Positions 21,055 to 29,239 of a DNA stretch of 29,239 nt are shown piece after piece; positions within the stretch are counted from its first letter, which is position 1, and each line of letters opens with the position of its first letter. Both the position numbers and the translations under genes were made by a program. Under the pieces are notes generated by a model. The model was not told where the DNA came from. It worked only from the letters and a program-made list of their open reading frames with translations, and searched no databases. This stretch comes from Lojkania enalia (lineage: Eukaryota; Ascomycota; Dothideomycetes; Pleosporales), in the NCBI GenBank assembly GCA_010094045.1, contig ML986720.1, positions 1-29,239 of the forward strand. Direction: 5' to 3'.

Positions 21055-21790
21055 TAGAAACTTTTCAGTTTAATTAAAAAGGTAACTAGTTAGTATATAA
21101 CTTACTATATTTAATAGAATAGAATATAAACTATCTTTTCTTAGTAATTATATATAGGGTATATATTAGAGAGGCTGTAAGATATTCTTAGTACTGAGTT
21201 TAAGTCTATATAGAGCTAGTAGATAATAGTATATTAGTTATATATAGTATAGCCTAAAATAGAGTATATTAGTATCTAATATATAAGAGCGGAAAGCTTT
21301 CTTAAAATAAGTATAGTAGGAAAGGATGCGGTTAGTATTATAAGAGAGGTATTAGAGTACCTCTACCTCGGTCGTATCTAGTTATAAAGGTTAGATATTC
21401 TTTATAGTATAAATTTAGAGGAATATATTATATATTTATTATATAGTTAAGTATAGAAGTATAAAGATAGTAGATATAGGTATTATAGCTATAGGTTAGT
21501 TAGTTAGTATAGACGGTATATAATAATAATTAGTATTTTTATTGTAAATAAGAAGTATAAATAGTAATATTAGGTTTAATTAATAGAAATAGTATATAGA
21601 TAAATAGATACTATAGATTTTTAGGGGTGTATCTATATAGTAAGAATTACTAATAGATAGGAGTTATAGATATAGTAGGAGAGATTAACAATAGAAGGTA
21701 GTAGTTAAGTTATTATTATACTATATAGAGTAGAGGACTATATAAGATATAAGAAGAGAATAGATAGATTAATAAATAGATTTATAGATT
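21055..21790 (+). pseudogene. ORF-e: array-encoded protein relic (signature family I)
   Basis: Unrecognised family shared with ORF-a and ORF-f. Legible segments: FLKISIVGKDAVSIIREVLE and YLYLGRI near 21290-21390. After one frame change, RYYRFLGVYLYSKNYQQ (around 21615-21660) and DIVGEINNRRQQLSYYYTI follow. The latter match YYRFQGVYLYSKDYQQ...TVREIINRDRRQLQL of ORF-a and the corresponding part of ORF-f. Stops are TAA/TAG only. One indel is needed to keep the frame. No catalytic motif, signal peptide or start codon can be assigned. Confidence 0.45.
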
Positions 21791-21809
21791 AACTATATAT
21801 ATATAAAGT

Positions 21810-21920
21810 ATTATAATTCTACTAATTTCCCTAAAATTCTTAGAAGAGTATATTATAATAAAGTTCCTAAAATTGTCGAGAAACTGTATAATTCTTTTAA
21901 AAAGAAATTCTCGAGAGAGT
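21810..21920 (+). repeat. 19-bp motif cluster, unit 5
   Basis: Shortest cluster, about four copies. It includes AAATTCTCGAGAGAGTATAT near 21904, whose core TCTCGAGA is a perfect 8-bp palindrome and probably close to the unmutated motif. Confidence 0.7.
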
Positions 21921-22565
21921 ATATAAGGGAGATTAATTATAGAGAGAATAGTTAAAAGGGAGATATATTAGGTAAGTACTATAATATAGCAGTATAATCT
22001 AGTCTTAGTATACTATTATAATTCCTTTAGTATATAAATATAGAGGATATAGATTAGTCTATATCTAATAGTATACTCTATATAATAAAGAGTATAGCTT
22101 GCTTTATAAGTATAAAGAGAGTAGCAGCTTTTAGAGATGCTAGTTAAGTAGAGTAAACAAGTACTAAAGGTAAGTAAGAGAACTAGGTAAATATTCTAGA
22201 ATTCTATAAATATAGAGCTATATAAGCGGATATAAGTTATAAATATATAGGCTATATAGTATAGCCCTTTAGATCTTAGATAAGATAAGTATTTTAGAAA
22301 GGCTTTATTTCTCGTATATTTTATTACTTTATATAACCGTCAGCGTCTTAGTATAATTTTCCCTACTATAATAGGAGGGAAATATCTATTTCTTTTTATT
22401 ATATAGTATTTTTATAATCTATTAACTATAGTTATATTTAGTAAGTTACTAGTAGAGCTATATATCTAGAAGAAGTATATAGATAGTAATCTTTTAGTTT
22501 AGTTATATTAGTAACCTATTAGTATTTTTTTAGCTTTATTTAATAGGACTAAAACGGAGCTCTAG

Positions 22566-23215
22566 TTTATATAGGACTATATATATAGTAGATATAAGAT
22601 AATAGTTATAATATTTATATAATATTAACTCTAGATAGAGTTAGTAGAGAACTATATCTTAGTTATATATAAAGTTACTCTAGAGAAGGTATAGTATTAT
22701 TTTACGTATAAGAGTAGGACCCCCTCTAAAAAATATAGATAAAAGTATTATATAATATATTTATAAAATAAAGAAGCTGTAATATCTTTATATTAGCTAT
22801 ATCTAATAGTAAAGATATATAGTTGTTTATATTATTAGTATAGATAGTAGAGTTTAATATTTATAGTATAGTTAAATATAGAGAGGTAGAGATAGTAGGT
22901 ATAAAAATTAATACCGCGGGTTAGTTAACGGATATAGAATATTTATAGTAATAGTATATATTCTAGTATATAGTTTAGTAAGGTAATAGTAGATATATCT
23001 AATAAGGATAATAAATAGTTTAGAAGCTATTATAAATTTAAGAGGGTATACCTATAAAATAAATATAATTAGTAGACGGGAGTTATAGATACTATAAGAG
23101 AGATTATAGACTAGAATAAGCGGATACAGCTGTAGTTAAGTTATTTTTATACTATAGTATAGTATTATAAGAAGAGTATAGATAAAGAATAGGTATATTA
23201 ATATTGTACAAGAGT
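22566..23215 (+). pseudogene. ORF-f: array-encoded protein relic (signature family I), longest readable copy
   Basis: About 215 codons in one plus frame from TTT at 22566. Segments: IELVENYILVIYKVTLEKV, KSRTPSKKYR, LYQLYLIVKIYSCLYY, LIFIVQLNIER, KVIVDISNKDNK, SYYKFKRVYL, TGVIDTIREIID, QLSYFYTIV and YYKKSIDKE. The order and spacing match ORF-a throughout, and the ending matches ORF-e. Stops are TAA/TAG, mostly in Gln-like positions. A charged, Gln-rich helical protein is likely. It is not recognised as an enzyme, transposase or known effector. The reading runs straight into the 19-bp motif cluster (RVFLGDYI), so the motif may have lain within or just after the coding region. Confidence 0.5.
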
Positions 23216-23450
23216 TTTCTTAGGAGACTATATTATAATTCTACTATAGATTTCTGTAAAATTCTTAGAAGACTATATAATTCCCTTAAAAAGGCTTAGA
23301 AGATTATATAATAATTTTAGTAAAAATTCTTAGGAGAATATATTAGGTTATTAATAAGGAAGAAAGTCTTAGGAGAGTATATAATAACTTTCCTAAGCTT
23401 CTTAAGAGGCTGTATTATAATAAAGTCCCTAAAATTCTTAGAAGGCTATA
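23212..23450 (+). repeat. 19-bp motif cluster, unit 6
   Basis: About seven copies at roughly 30-40 bp spacing: cores near 23215, 23261, 23294, 23323, 23365, 23398 and 23434, for example TTCTTAGGAGACTATATTA at 23217. This is the clearest cluster for deriving a consensus. Confidence 0.75.
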
Positions 23451-24119
23451 TAAGAGAGAAATTAGCTATAGGGAGAATAGTTAAGAGGGAAATATATTAG
23501 GTAAGCGCTGTAGTATAGTAGTATAATCTACTCTTAGTATACTATTATAATTTCTTTAGTATATAATCTAGAGTATATAAAGTATTTTACTATATATCTA
23601 TATACCTAATAGAGCGAAGAGCGTATTTACCTAATATATTAGAGTAACTAAAAGGAATAGAAGGCTAAGTAAGTAAGAGTAGACTTGTACTAAAGGTAAG
23701 TAAAAGAGTAGAGTAGATATCTAGGGGAGGATAGAAGTCTAACTTACCTAAATAGAGAGTAAATTATAAAATATAGGTTAGATAGTATAGCCTATTATAA
23801 TCTAGATAAATTATAGTTAAGATAGAGTATATAGTTAATTTCTATTACTCTATATAGCCTTTAGAGTCCTTCTATAATTTTCACGCCATATTAGTAGAAA
23901 AAAATCTCTTATTTTCCCTTTATTTTTTTAGTATCCTATAATAAAGTTAATAGAAGAGGAAGGTTTCTCCCTTTAATTAGTTATTATAAGTAGAGCTATA
24001 GATTTATATAGAATAGTATATTCTAAAAGTAAAGATTTTAGTTAATTTAATTTAATTAATATATATAATATTTACATTTTATTTTAATATAGAATTATAA
24101 TTAGAGAGAGACTTCTATT

Positions 24120-24760
24120 ATAGTAGTACAGGGGTAGTAGTATTATCGGTTATATAGAGGAGTTTAATAGAAGTCTACTATATTATTTCTTTTTAAGAAT
24201 AGAGGTTTTTTTATATAGTAGTATCGGTTTTTCTATTTAATATATAATCTCTAGTAAGAAAGTTAAAATAGAATAGAAGTAGAGCGAGAGTTTATTAAAG
24301 TATTTTCTACTAGTACAGCTTTTTTTAGCGGTTTATTACGGTTATTTAGAGAAGGTTATATATTATAGTTAATAGAGGTTTTAGTTAATTTTAGTCCGGT
24401 TAAAAGAGAATAGATACTATAGTTAGGTAATTCTAAATTATTTATAATATATAGGTATTAGCTGGAAGTAGTAATATTATAACCTTATACTATTTCTAGA
24501 GGGTAGTAATAATAAGAGTTTTATTTAACTAGGTTAGTATTTAAGAAGTAAAAGTAGTTATATTCTTAGAAGAGTTTAATAGTTATAGTTAGATTATAAT
24601 TAGTTAGTATAAAAGAAGAGTAGTATTTATATTATATAAATATTTTAAGAAGTCTATAGGTTGTTTTTATTAATTATATAGTAGAGTATTATTAATAAAA
24701 TATTCTTTATATGTTATATTATTTTAGAAAGATATATTAGTTTAGGAGGTTATATAATAA
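24120..24760 (+). pseudogene. ORF-g: array-encoded protein relic, unrecognised
   Basis: One plus frame reads IIGYIEEFNRSLLYYFFLRI, KYFLLVQLFLAVYYGYLEKV, LILVRLKENRYYS, NLILFLEGSNNKSF, YLRSKSSYILRRV and IINKIFFICYIILERYI, with about 30 TAA/TAG. Stop density is higher than in ORF-b to ORF-f, so the coding claim is weaker. The ILRRV motif resembles ORF-b. No signature family I motif was found, although the position in the unit is the same. No domain is recognised. Confidence 0.35.
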
Positions 24761-24965
24761 TTTTCCTAAAATTCTTAGGAAGATAAGTAGAAAAATAGTA
24801 GTAAAAGAATTCTTAGAAGAGTATATTATAATAGAGGAAAGAGTTCTTAGAAGAGTATATAATTCCCTTAAAAAGGCTTAGAAGAGTATATTAATAAGGG
24901 AAAGTTATTAATAAAGAAAGCTTTAGAAGGCTGTATTACTATTAATAGGAAAAGAGTTCTTAGGA
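24750..24965 (+). repeat. 19-bp motif cluster, unit 7
   Basis: About six degenerate copies (AAATTCTTAGGAAGAT, AGAATTCTTAGAAGAGTATA, GTTCTTAGAAGAGTATAT and others), ending about 80 bp before the landmark at 25047. Confidence 0.7.
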
Positions 24966-25046
24966 AGCTAAGGTAGGTTATATAAGTAAGGGGAGCGAGC
25001 GGTAGAGAGAGCTGTATTAGCCGCTGGAAAGGGGCTAAGAGAGAGT

Positions 25047-25550
25047 AATCTAGTCTTAATATACTAAACGTACGATAGTATCTTATAATTTCTTTAATAT
25101 ATAAATATAGAAAATATAGATTAATCTATATCTAATAATATACTTAATATAGTATTAGATATAGCTTGCTTTATAAGTATAGAAGGCCTAGAGGGTATAT
25201 AAGTACTAAGTAAGCTAGAGTAACTAGAAGGAGAGGAAGGCTAAATATATATAGAGCGACTAGAAGGGAGTATAAGTACTTTATATAGCTGGAAGGTCTT
25301 AGAGGGTATAAAATACCTCTTTATTTAGTCTAATTAGATAACTATAAAGAACCTTAGGATTGGAGCTATATAAATAGATATAAGTTATAGAGTAAGTAAT
25401 AGAATATAGGCTAGATAGTATAGTCTATTATATTCTAAAGGAGTTAATACTAATAGAATAGTTTTTATATAGTTTAGAGGATATAGTATATTTAGATTTC
25501 TTACTAGTTATAATTTCTAACATCTAATTTATTATATTTATTATAATAGC
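25047..25550 (+). repeat. Array unit 8, right-truncated at the gypsy-2 LTR
   Basis: Only the conserved block (palindrome variant GGCTAGATAGTATAGTC, 25409-25425) and about 125 bp beyond it remain before the inferred LTR start at 25551. The landmark subtype matches unit 5. No ORF is preserved. Confidence 0.7.
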
Positions 25551-25846
25551 TGTAAAAATCTATTCTATATAACAGCGCAAGTAAAATAATGGATCTAAAT
25601 GCGGTACGAATCCACTCAGAGGTATATAGGAGTATGTAGGGGATTAGGAACCTGGAAATTCTATTAACACCTATAGGCCTTGTACGAAAGGATATAGAAG
25701 AACTACTAAGCTACTTATAAGGGAGTGTGCAACTATATACGGAAGGGAAAAGGGGTAGAACTGGGGGTAGAATAAGAAAAGCAAAAAGCTTTAGGATAAG
25801 GTTGTATATAAAGCTTTTCGTGGAACGATTTCTTTGCATTATTATA
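25551..25846 (-). repeat. gypsy-2 3' LTR (inferred, 296 bp)
   Basis: Plus-strand ends are TGTAA and TTATA; the latter becomes TTACA if one RIP change is allowed, giving a TG...CA pair with 5-bp inverted ends. It adjoins the polypurine tract at 25847. Base composition changes sharply here, with TG/CA returning compared with the array. The second LTR is outside the window, so the ends cannot be confirmed. Confidence 0.5.
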
Positions 25847-25860
25847 CTACCCCCCTCCTT
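25847..25860 (-). other. gypsy-2 polypurine tract
   Basis: Minus strand reads AAGGAGGGGGGTAG directly before TATAATAATGC, matching the layout AAAAGGGGGGTAC before TGTCACGG in gypsy-1. Confidence 0.6.
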
Positions 25861-26337
25861 ATAGGCTGATAGTCCCTATCTACACTGGTTCGGGAGGGAA
25901 TCGGGGCTATTATAGATAGGTTCCAGTATAAAGAAATTTCTTTAAGAAGGTATTTACTGGTAAGAGCTAATATACGCGGTTGCCTATAGAGATGCGTTTA
26001 TTAATATAATATTAAGTAAGGTTTTCGCGGTAAGTATAATTAACCTATATATCGGCTGGTAACTACTATCGTAACAGTTTATTAATATTGCAATTTCGTC
26101 GCGTATAGTAACAAGTGTTTACTAGCCTTAGTATATTACTAGGTTGCTGTTAACTAAGCTTCCTTAACTAAATAATAACTTCTACTCTGTACGTATTGTT
26201 GCGCGTCCCTAGAACTATTAATTATTAAAGTATTACTAACACCTTATAGAAAAATTAATTAATATACTACTCCGCCCGCCTCTTAGAGCCTCTTTAAAGG
26301 CCTTCTAAATTATCTACCTTTAAACTATATACGCGCT
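25861..26337. other. gypsy-2 3' untranslated stretch, no gene seen
   Basis: Less RIPed DNA between the polypurine tract and the plus-strand ORF. I see no protein, repeat or RNA gene. Confidence 0.35.
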
Positions 26338-26360
26338 CGCCCGCGGGCGGTATATAATAT
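26338..26360 (+). promoter_or_regulatory. GC palindrome next to a TATA-like box
   Basis: CGCCCGCGGGCG (26338-26349) is a perfect 12-bp palindrome, very rare in this AT-rich window, followed directly by GTATATAATATT. It stands about 30-50 bp upstream of the plus-strand coding relic and could be its promoter (inference). CpG is not the preferred RIP context, so survival of the motif does not by itself imply selection. Confidence 0.4.
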
Positions 26361-26386
26361 TTTTCTTTTAGTCTCTAAGATTAAAA

Positions 26387-26906
26387 AAATGCGAGTATTA
26401 CACCTTATAAAATAAAAAGTACAACCCCGTATAAATCGCATCTAATACTAGTAGGGTACTTACTACTAACGTACTTATAGATCCCCTCCTACTATAAGAA
26501 GGAGTTTCTAGTCCTCCGGGACTATCTTAAACTATAGGTAGCGGCCTAATACGCAGGGGATAAGGAGGATAAAAAGGTAGCCTTTAAGGCTATTTCGGAG
26601 TCCGCTTACAGTCTAGCACTTATAGCCTAGGTTGTAAAGAGTTAGGAAGATAGCCTTCCTATAGCCAGTATCCAGGTAGCTTTATTCTACTAGAGTATTA
26701 AGTTGCTCCGTCGGGTTTCGGCCCTAGAAGCTCTAGTATCTAGCCTTTAAGCTGACATCGCGGCGCTCTCAGGCGGCTAAGAATAAGATAGAGGGGGTTT
26801 AGGGGGAGTCTGGAGGGAAAGAAGGGGAAGGAGGGTAGAGGAGAAGAGGACTAGAGAGGTATCTAACAGCTTACTATTAGACCCTCTAGATTCTATAGAG
26901 GAGTAA
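26387..26906 (+). pseudogene. Small plus-strand coding relic antisense within gypsy-2
   Basis: One frame reads about 173 codons to TAA 26904-26906: NASITPYKIKSTTPYKSHL, IPSYYKKEFLVLRDYLKL, YAGDKEDKKVAFKAISESAY, then VVKS, EDSLPIASIQVALFY, SIKLLRRVSALEALVSSL and ADIAALSGG, followed by a Gly/Arg-rich tail (WRERRGRRVEEKRTRE). Stops are all TAA/TAG where Gln or Trp would fit. The middle looks like an amphipathic helix or coiled coil. It runs towards pol and ends about 15 bp from the end of pol. No ATG was found in frame; it may have been lost to RIP. The minus strand was also read and has more stops. Function unknown. Confidence 0.5.
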
Positions 26907-26921
26907 TTTCGGGCCTGTACT

Positions 26922-29239
26922 TTAGTTTTTAAATCTACTACTCAACTCTTATACGTTATTATCTACCAGATAATCTATATTCTCTATACTATCCTTATAT
27001 ACCTTAATCTATTTAGTCAGGGCTCTTAAGGGTCCTAGCTAATTCGGATACTTATTATAAAAAGCTCTTAACTTATAAGGCGAACCTATAAAATTTAAGG
27101 CTTTATACTAGACCGGGTTAGGATTATATCCTACCTATTTTATACAGTATTTAAGGGTCTTATAATACAGCTTACTAGCCAGTATTTCCTCAACTTCCCA
27201 CTCTTCTACCCTCTTAATAGCGATAGCGGGTGGTTTTAGAGCTTCTTATCCTGGTAGAAAGTCCTAGGGGTTTTTATATAGTAGGTTTGGTGCGAAGATA
27301 TTATATATTCTCAACCCTAGAGGTAGCTGTAGATAGTATAAGTTTCCAACCTATTCTAGTACTTTAAAAGGGCCCTCCTATTAATCGGATAGCTTTTAGC
27401 TTAGTCTCTAGACCGTAAGGTTCTTAGTATTTAGGTAGACTATATTACCAATCTACTAATTAATTAGTTACTAGTAACAGTTAATAATAGATTGTATACA
27501 ATCCTAAGCCTTCTTAATATTAGCCTTTATAGTTTCCTAGGCTATATATATACGAATTACTAGAGCTAAAGCGTTTTTATAATTTAATTTATCTGTTATA
27601 GTAATAGGATTAATAGAATATTTCCAATCCTAACTCTAATAGGGCTTAGATCTGTATAGAATCTAATATAGGGATATTCCGATAATTATATAGGGTAGAG
27701 TTGCTTGTACTTAGTTAATTATAAGTAATAGAGAACTCTAGTTATTCTAGTAGAAGGATACGAAAGGGCGCAGTTTCTAATCGATATACTTGTTTATAAT
27801 CTCTATCTATCCGTTAGTCTCTTTATAATAAGTAGTAGATAGTTTAATCTTTACACCTAAAATATAGCAGAATTCGGACTAGAAACTAGATATAAACTAA
27901 GGTTCTTAGTCTAAAATAATTGTTTCGGGCGTATAGCTAAAGCGGTATATCTATTAAATAAACAATTCGGCTATTCCCCTTACGTTAATTATATAATAGT
28001 AGGGGATAGATACCGCTTATTTAGACAGGCGATCGATTACTACTATAATCTAATTGTATCCGGACTTATCTATAGGGAAATTCTTAAAGTTAATATACAG
28101 GTACTATATTAGTTAATTTAGTATAGGAAATAGGTAGATAAAACCTAGGGTTCGGGTTTATATCGGATAAACTTTATAGTATAGAATGCAATTCTATATA
28201 TATTATTTGCAAGTAGCCTTTATACCCTTCTAGTAGTACTTCTAGGATAGTAACTAATAGGTTTTAGTAGCACTTAGGTATGCGGAGGATACTTAGTTAT
28301 AAGCCTCTTATATAAGTCGCGTGTAAAGGCCTAAATCTAATAGAATATATAAGCGATTGTTGTAGAGGAGTAGTCTATTCTCTATCTAATACTTGTAGGG
28401 TAGAAGTATACGTTCCTGCGCGAAGGAGGCTCGGTTTTCCTATAATAATGTGTTAATTAACTCTAGAGAGTCTAGTAATATAACCTACTCCTAGCCTTTA
28501 ATAACATTTAGTATAGCCGCTTAAGTTATTATTTAAGTAATATAGGACTAAACTAATTTAGCATTAATTTGGGGGTGAAGTTAATATAGTCTGAGTAGGA
28601 CTCTCAACCGGTTGTCGGTTTAAGCTGCTTTTAAGTTTTCCATATCTTATTCGTAATAACTGAGGATGTCTACTCTAGTATTATTCTTATCTAGAGTATA
28701 TTTGATTCGGAACTAATACTAAACTAATTCCTCAGTCTAATAAATTTAACAAGTATTAAGTACCTTTATAATTATAAAATATTTGAGTAAGCAATAATTG
28801 GTGTATACTAGAGTCCTAGTAGCTACCAAAGTAAGTTCTACCCTCTATTACTTAAATATAGTAATAATTGCGAACAGTTTCTTATTATAGATCTCCTAGT
28901 TCAGTTCTAAACCGGATAGAACCTTACTATAGAACGCTATAGGGTACTATTTTCCGTCGGAATATTTCTATAATAGTACTCCTGTAACTACTCTATTAGA
29001 GGTATTAGTTTCTATTTTTATTTCTAACGCAGGGTTAAAGTAGTAGAGAGTAGGTATACTTAACAGGGCTGACTTCAATTTCTTAAAGGTAATATCACAT
29101 TCTAAAGTCCATATAAAAGGGGTTATAGGGCTCTATAATACGATAATTGGCTTTGCGACACGCGAGAATTCCGGTATAAACTATTAGTAGAATCCAGTAA
29201 AACCTAAGAAGGATTTTACACCCATTATAGTAGTAGGTA
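26922..29239 (-). pseudogene. pol: gypsy-2 pol (partial): RT end, RNase H, integrase, chromodomain
   Basis: From the right edge: VKSFLGFTGFY and FIPEFSRV (end of RT thumb), PFIWTLECDITFKKLKSALL, then RNase H (ETNTSNRVVTGVLL, PIAFYSKVLSGLELN, KKLFAIITIF; catalytic Asp of the ETDAS motif now Asn). Integrase core: first Asp now Asn (28089-28091, INFKNFP), second Asp 27909-27911 (ILDQEP, with TAA in place of the Gln codon), Glu 27801-27803 (TNGQIEIINKYID, with TAG in place of Gln); the last two are 35 residues apart. FPIDKSGYN and VVIDRLSK are highly typical. A chromodomain follows. These domains share one frame; the stop is TAA at 26922-26924 or 26949-26951. The start of pol lies outside the window. 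Confidence 0.92.
27035..27209 (-). other. Chromodomain of gypsy-2 integrase
   Basis: Reads VEEWEVEEILASKLYYKTLK, then YCIK, a stop where Trp is expected, VGYNPNPV, YKALNFIGSP and YKLRAFYNKYPN. This is a canonical chromodomain (WEVEEIL, KWVGY, W...NF). As in gypsy-1, RIP hit the conserved Trp codons. Preceded by a GPF/Y-like segment (YYLQLPLGLRIYNIFAPNLL). Confidence 0.88.

Larger units (their letters stand above)
20443..21995 (+). repeat. Array unit 5
   Basis: Complete unit of 1553 bp. It carries the TATACTAAACGTA landmark subtype shared with 25047, the best-preserved palindrome, ORF-e and motif cluster 21810-21920. Confidence 0.75.
21996..23524 (+). repeat. Array unit 6
   Basis: Complete unit of 1529 bp. 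Palindrome GGCTATATAGTATAGCC (22250-22266), ORF-f, motif cluster 23212-23450. Confidence 0.75.
23525..25046 (+). repeat. Array unit 7
   Basis: Complete unit of 1522 bp. Palindrome variant GGTTAGATAGTATAGCC (23776-23792), ORF-g, motif cluster 24750-24965. Confidence 0.75.
8977..25550 (+). repeat. Tandem array of about 1.53-kb units with conserved flanks and variable ORF-like interiors
   Basis: The landmark AATCTAxxCTTAxTATACTA recurs at 9810, 11349, 18917, 20443, 21996, 23525 and 25047. After subtracting gypsy-1 and one target duplication (6019 bp), spacings are about 1539, 1549, 1526, 1553, 1529 and 1522 bp. Each unit has (i) a conserved block of about 350 bp after the landmark, ending in a palindrome related to GGCTATATAATATAGCC; (ii) about 0.9 kb of protein-like, variable sequence on the plus strand; (iii) 110-240 bp of a repeated 19-bp motif; then the next landmark. 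The variants TATACTAAACGTA (20443, 25047) and TATACTATTATAATT (others) define two subtypes. The array is cut by the Fot1/Pot2-like element on the left and the gypsy-2 LTR on the right. All units are heavily RIPed. I do not recognise the family. Confidence 0.8.
25551..29239 (-). mobile_element. gypsy-2: 3' portion of a second chromodomain Ty3/gypsy element, runs off the window
   Basis: RT C-terminus, RNase H, integrase and chromodomain are read in order on the minus strand, then a polypurine tract and an inferred 3' LTR. Gag, protease, most of RT and the 5' LTR would lie beyond 29239. It differs in sequence from gypsy-1 and is a separate family. RIP is moderate: many stops, but long legible segments. 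Confidence 0.88.

Noticed and set aside
9575..24965. CRISPR-like array from the regularly spaced 19-bp motif
   Set aside because: Copies are degenerate, spacing is irregular, the intervals are not unique spacers, there are no cas genes, and the genome context is a fungus.
8977..25550. Array units as solo LTRs or nested LTR elements
   Set aside because: No TG...CA ends, target duplications or polypurine tracts at unit boundaries, and unit spacing is too regular.
8977..25550. Array as rDNA or rDNA spacer
   Set aside because: No conserved rRNA segment is readable in any unit, even allowing for transitions.
26400..26790. Minus-strand reading as an extension of gypsy-2 pol
   Set aside because: The pol frame stops at 26922-26951, and the minus-strand readings below it have more stops than the plus-strand frame.
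1..29239. Any intact host gene
   Set aside because: Only two short open segments exceed 80 codons, and both are pieces of gypsy-1. Everything else that is readable carries in-frame stops.

Overview
The window looks like a gene-poor, AT-rich compartment from a filamentous ascomycete (Pezizomycotina). TpA is everywhere, CpA and TpG are scarce, and recognisable proteins carry in-frame TAG/TAA where Gln, Trp or Arg is expected, plus changes such as H to Y, D to N, A to V and T to I. This is the footprint of repeat-induced point mutation (RIP, C to T at CpA on both strands). No intact gene was found. Almost every recognisable feature is a dead mobile element or a decayed coding relic.

Layout, left to right. 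(1) 2-1882, plus strand: an unrecognised decayed coding region of about 626 codons. (2) 2190-4660, minus strand: a RIP-killed DUF3435-type tyrosine recombinase with a C-terminal C2H2 region, the superfamily that includes Starship captains. (3) 5115-7100: a heavily RIPed fragment of Ty3/gypsy pol (gypsy-1b). (4) 7103-8974: a complete Fot1/Pot2-type transposon with 67-bp terminal inverted repeats and a dead transposase. (5) 8977-25550: a tandem array of units of about 1.53 kb. Each unit has a conserved block of about 350 bp ending in a 17-bp palindrome, then about 0.9 kb of protein-like but variable sequence, then a cluster of a 19-bp motif. (6) 12074-18087: a full-length chromodomain Ty3/gypsy element (gypsy-1, 6014 bp, 303-bp LTRs, TSD TAGAT) on the minus strand, inserted inside one array unit. 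(7) 25551 to the window end: the 3' part of a second chromodomain gypsy element (gypsy-2, minus strand), with a plus-strand decayed ORF between its polypurine tract and the end of pol.

Relative history. The array was probably old when gypsy-1 entered it, because gypsy-1 keeps more GC, two short open segments, a perfect TSD and LTRs that differ only by transitions (18 by hand count). The array is cut on the left by the Fot1/Pot2-like element and on the right by the gypsy-2 LTR.

The most unusual item is the array: sequence outside the ORFs is well conserved between units while the ORF-like interiors differ. Three of seven units (8977-9550, 21055-21790, 22566-23215) share a protein signature. 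The other four do not visibly carry it.
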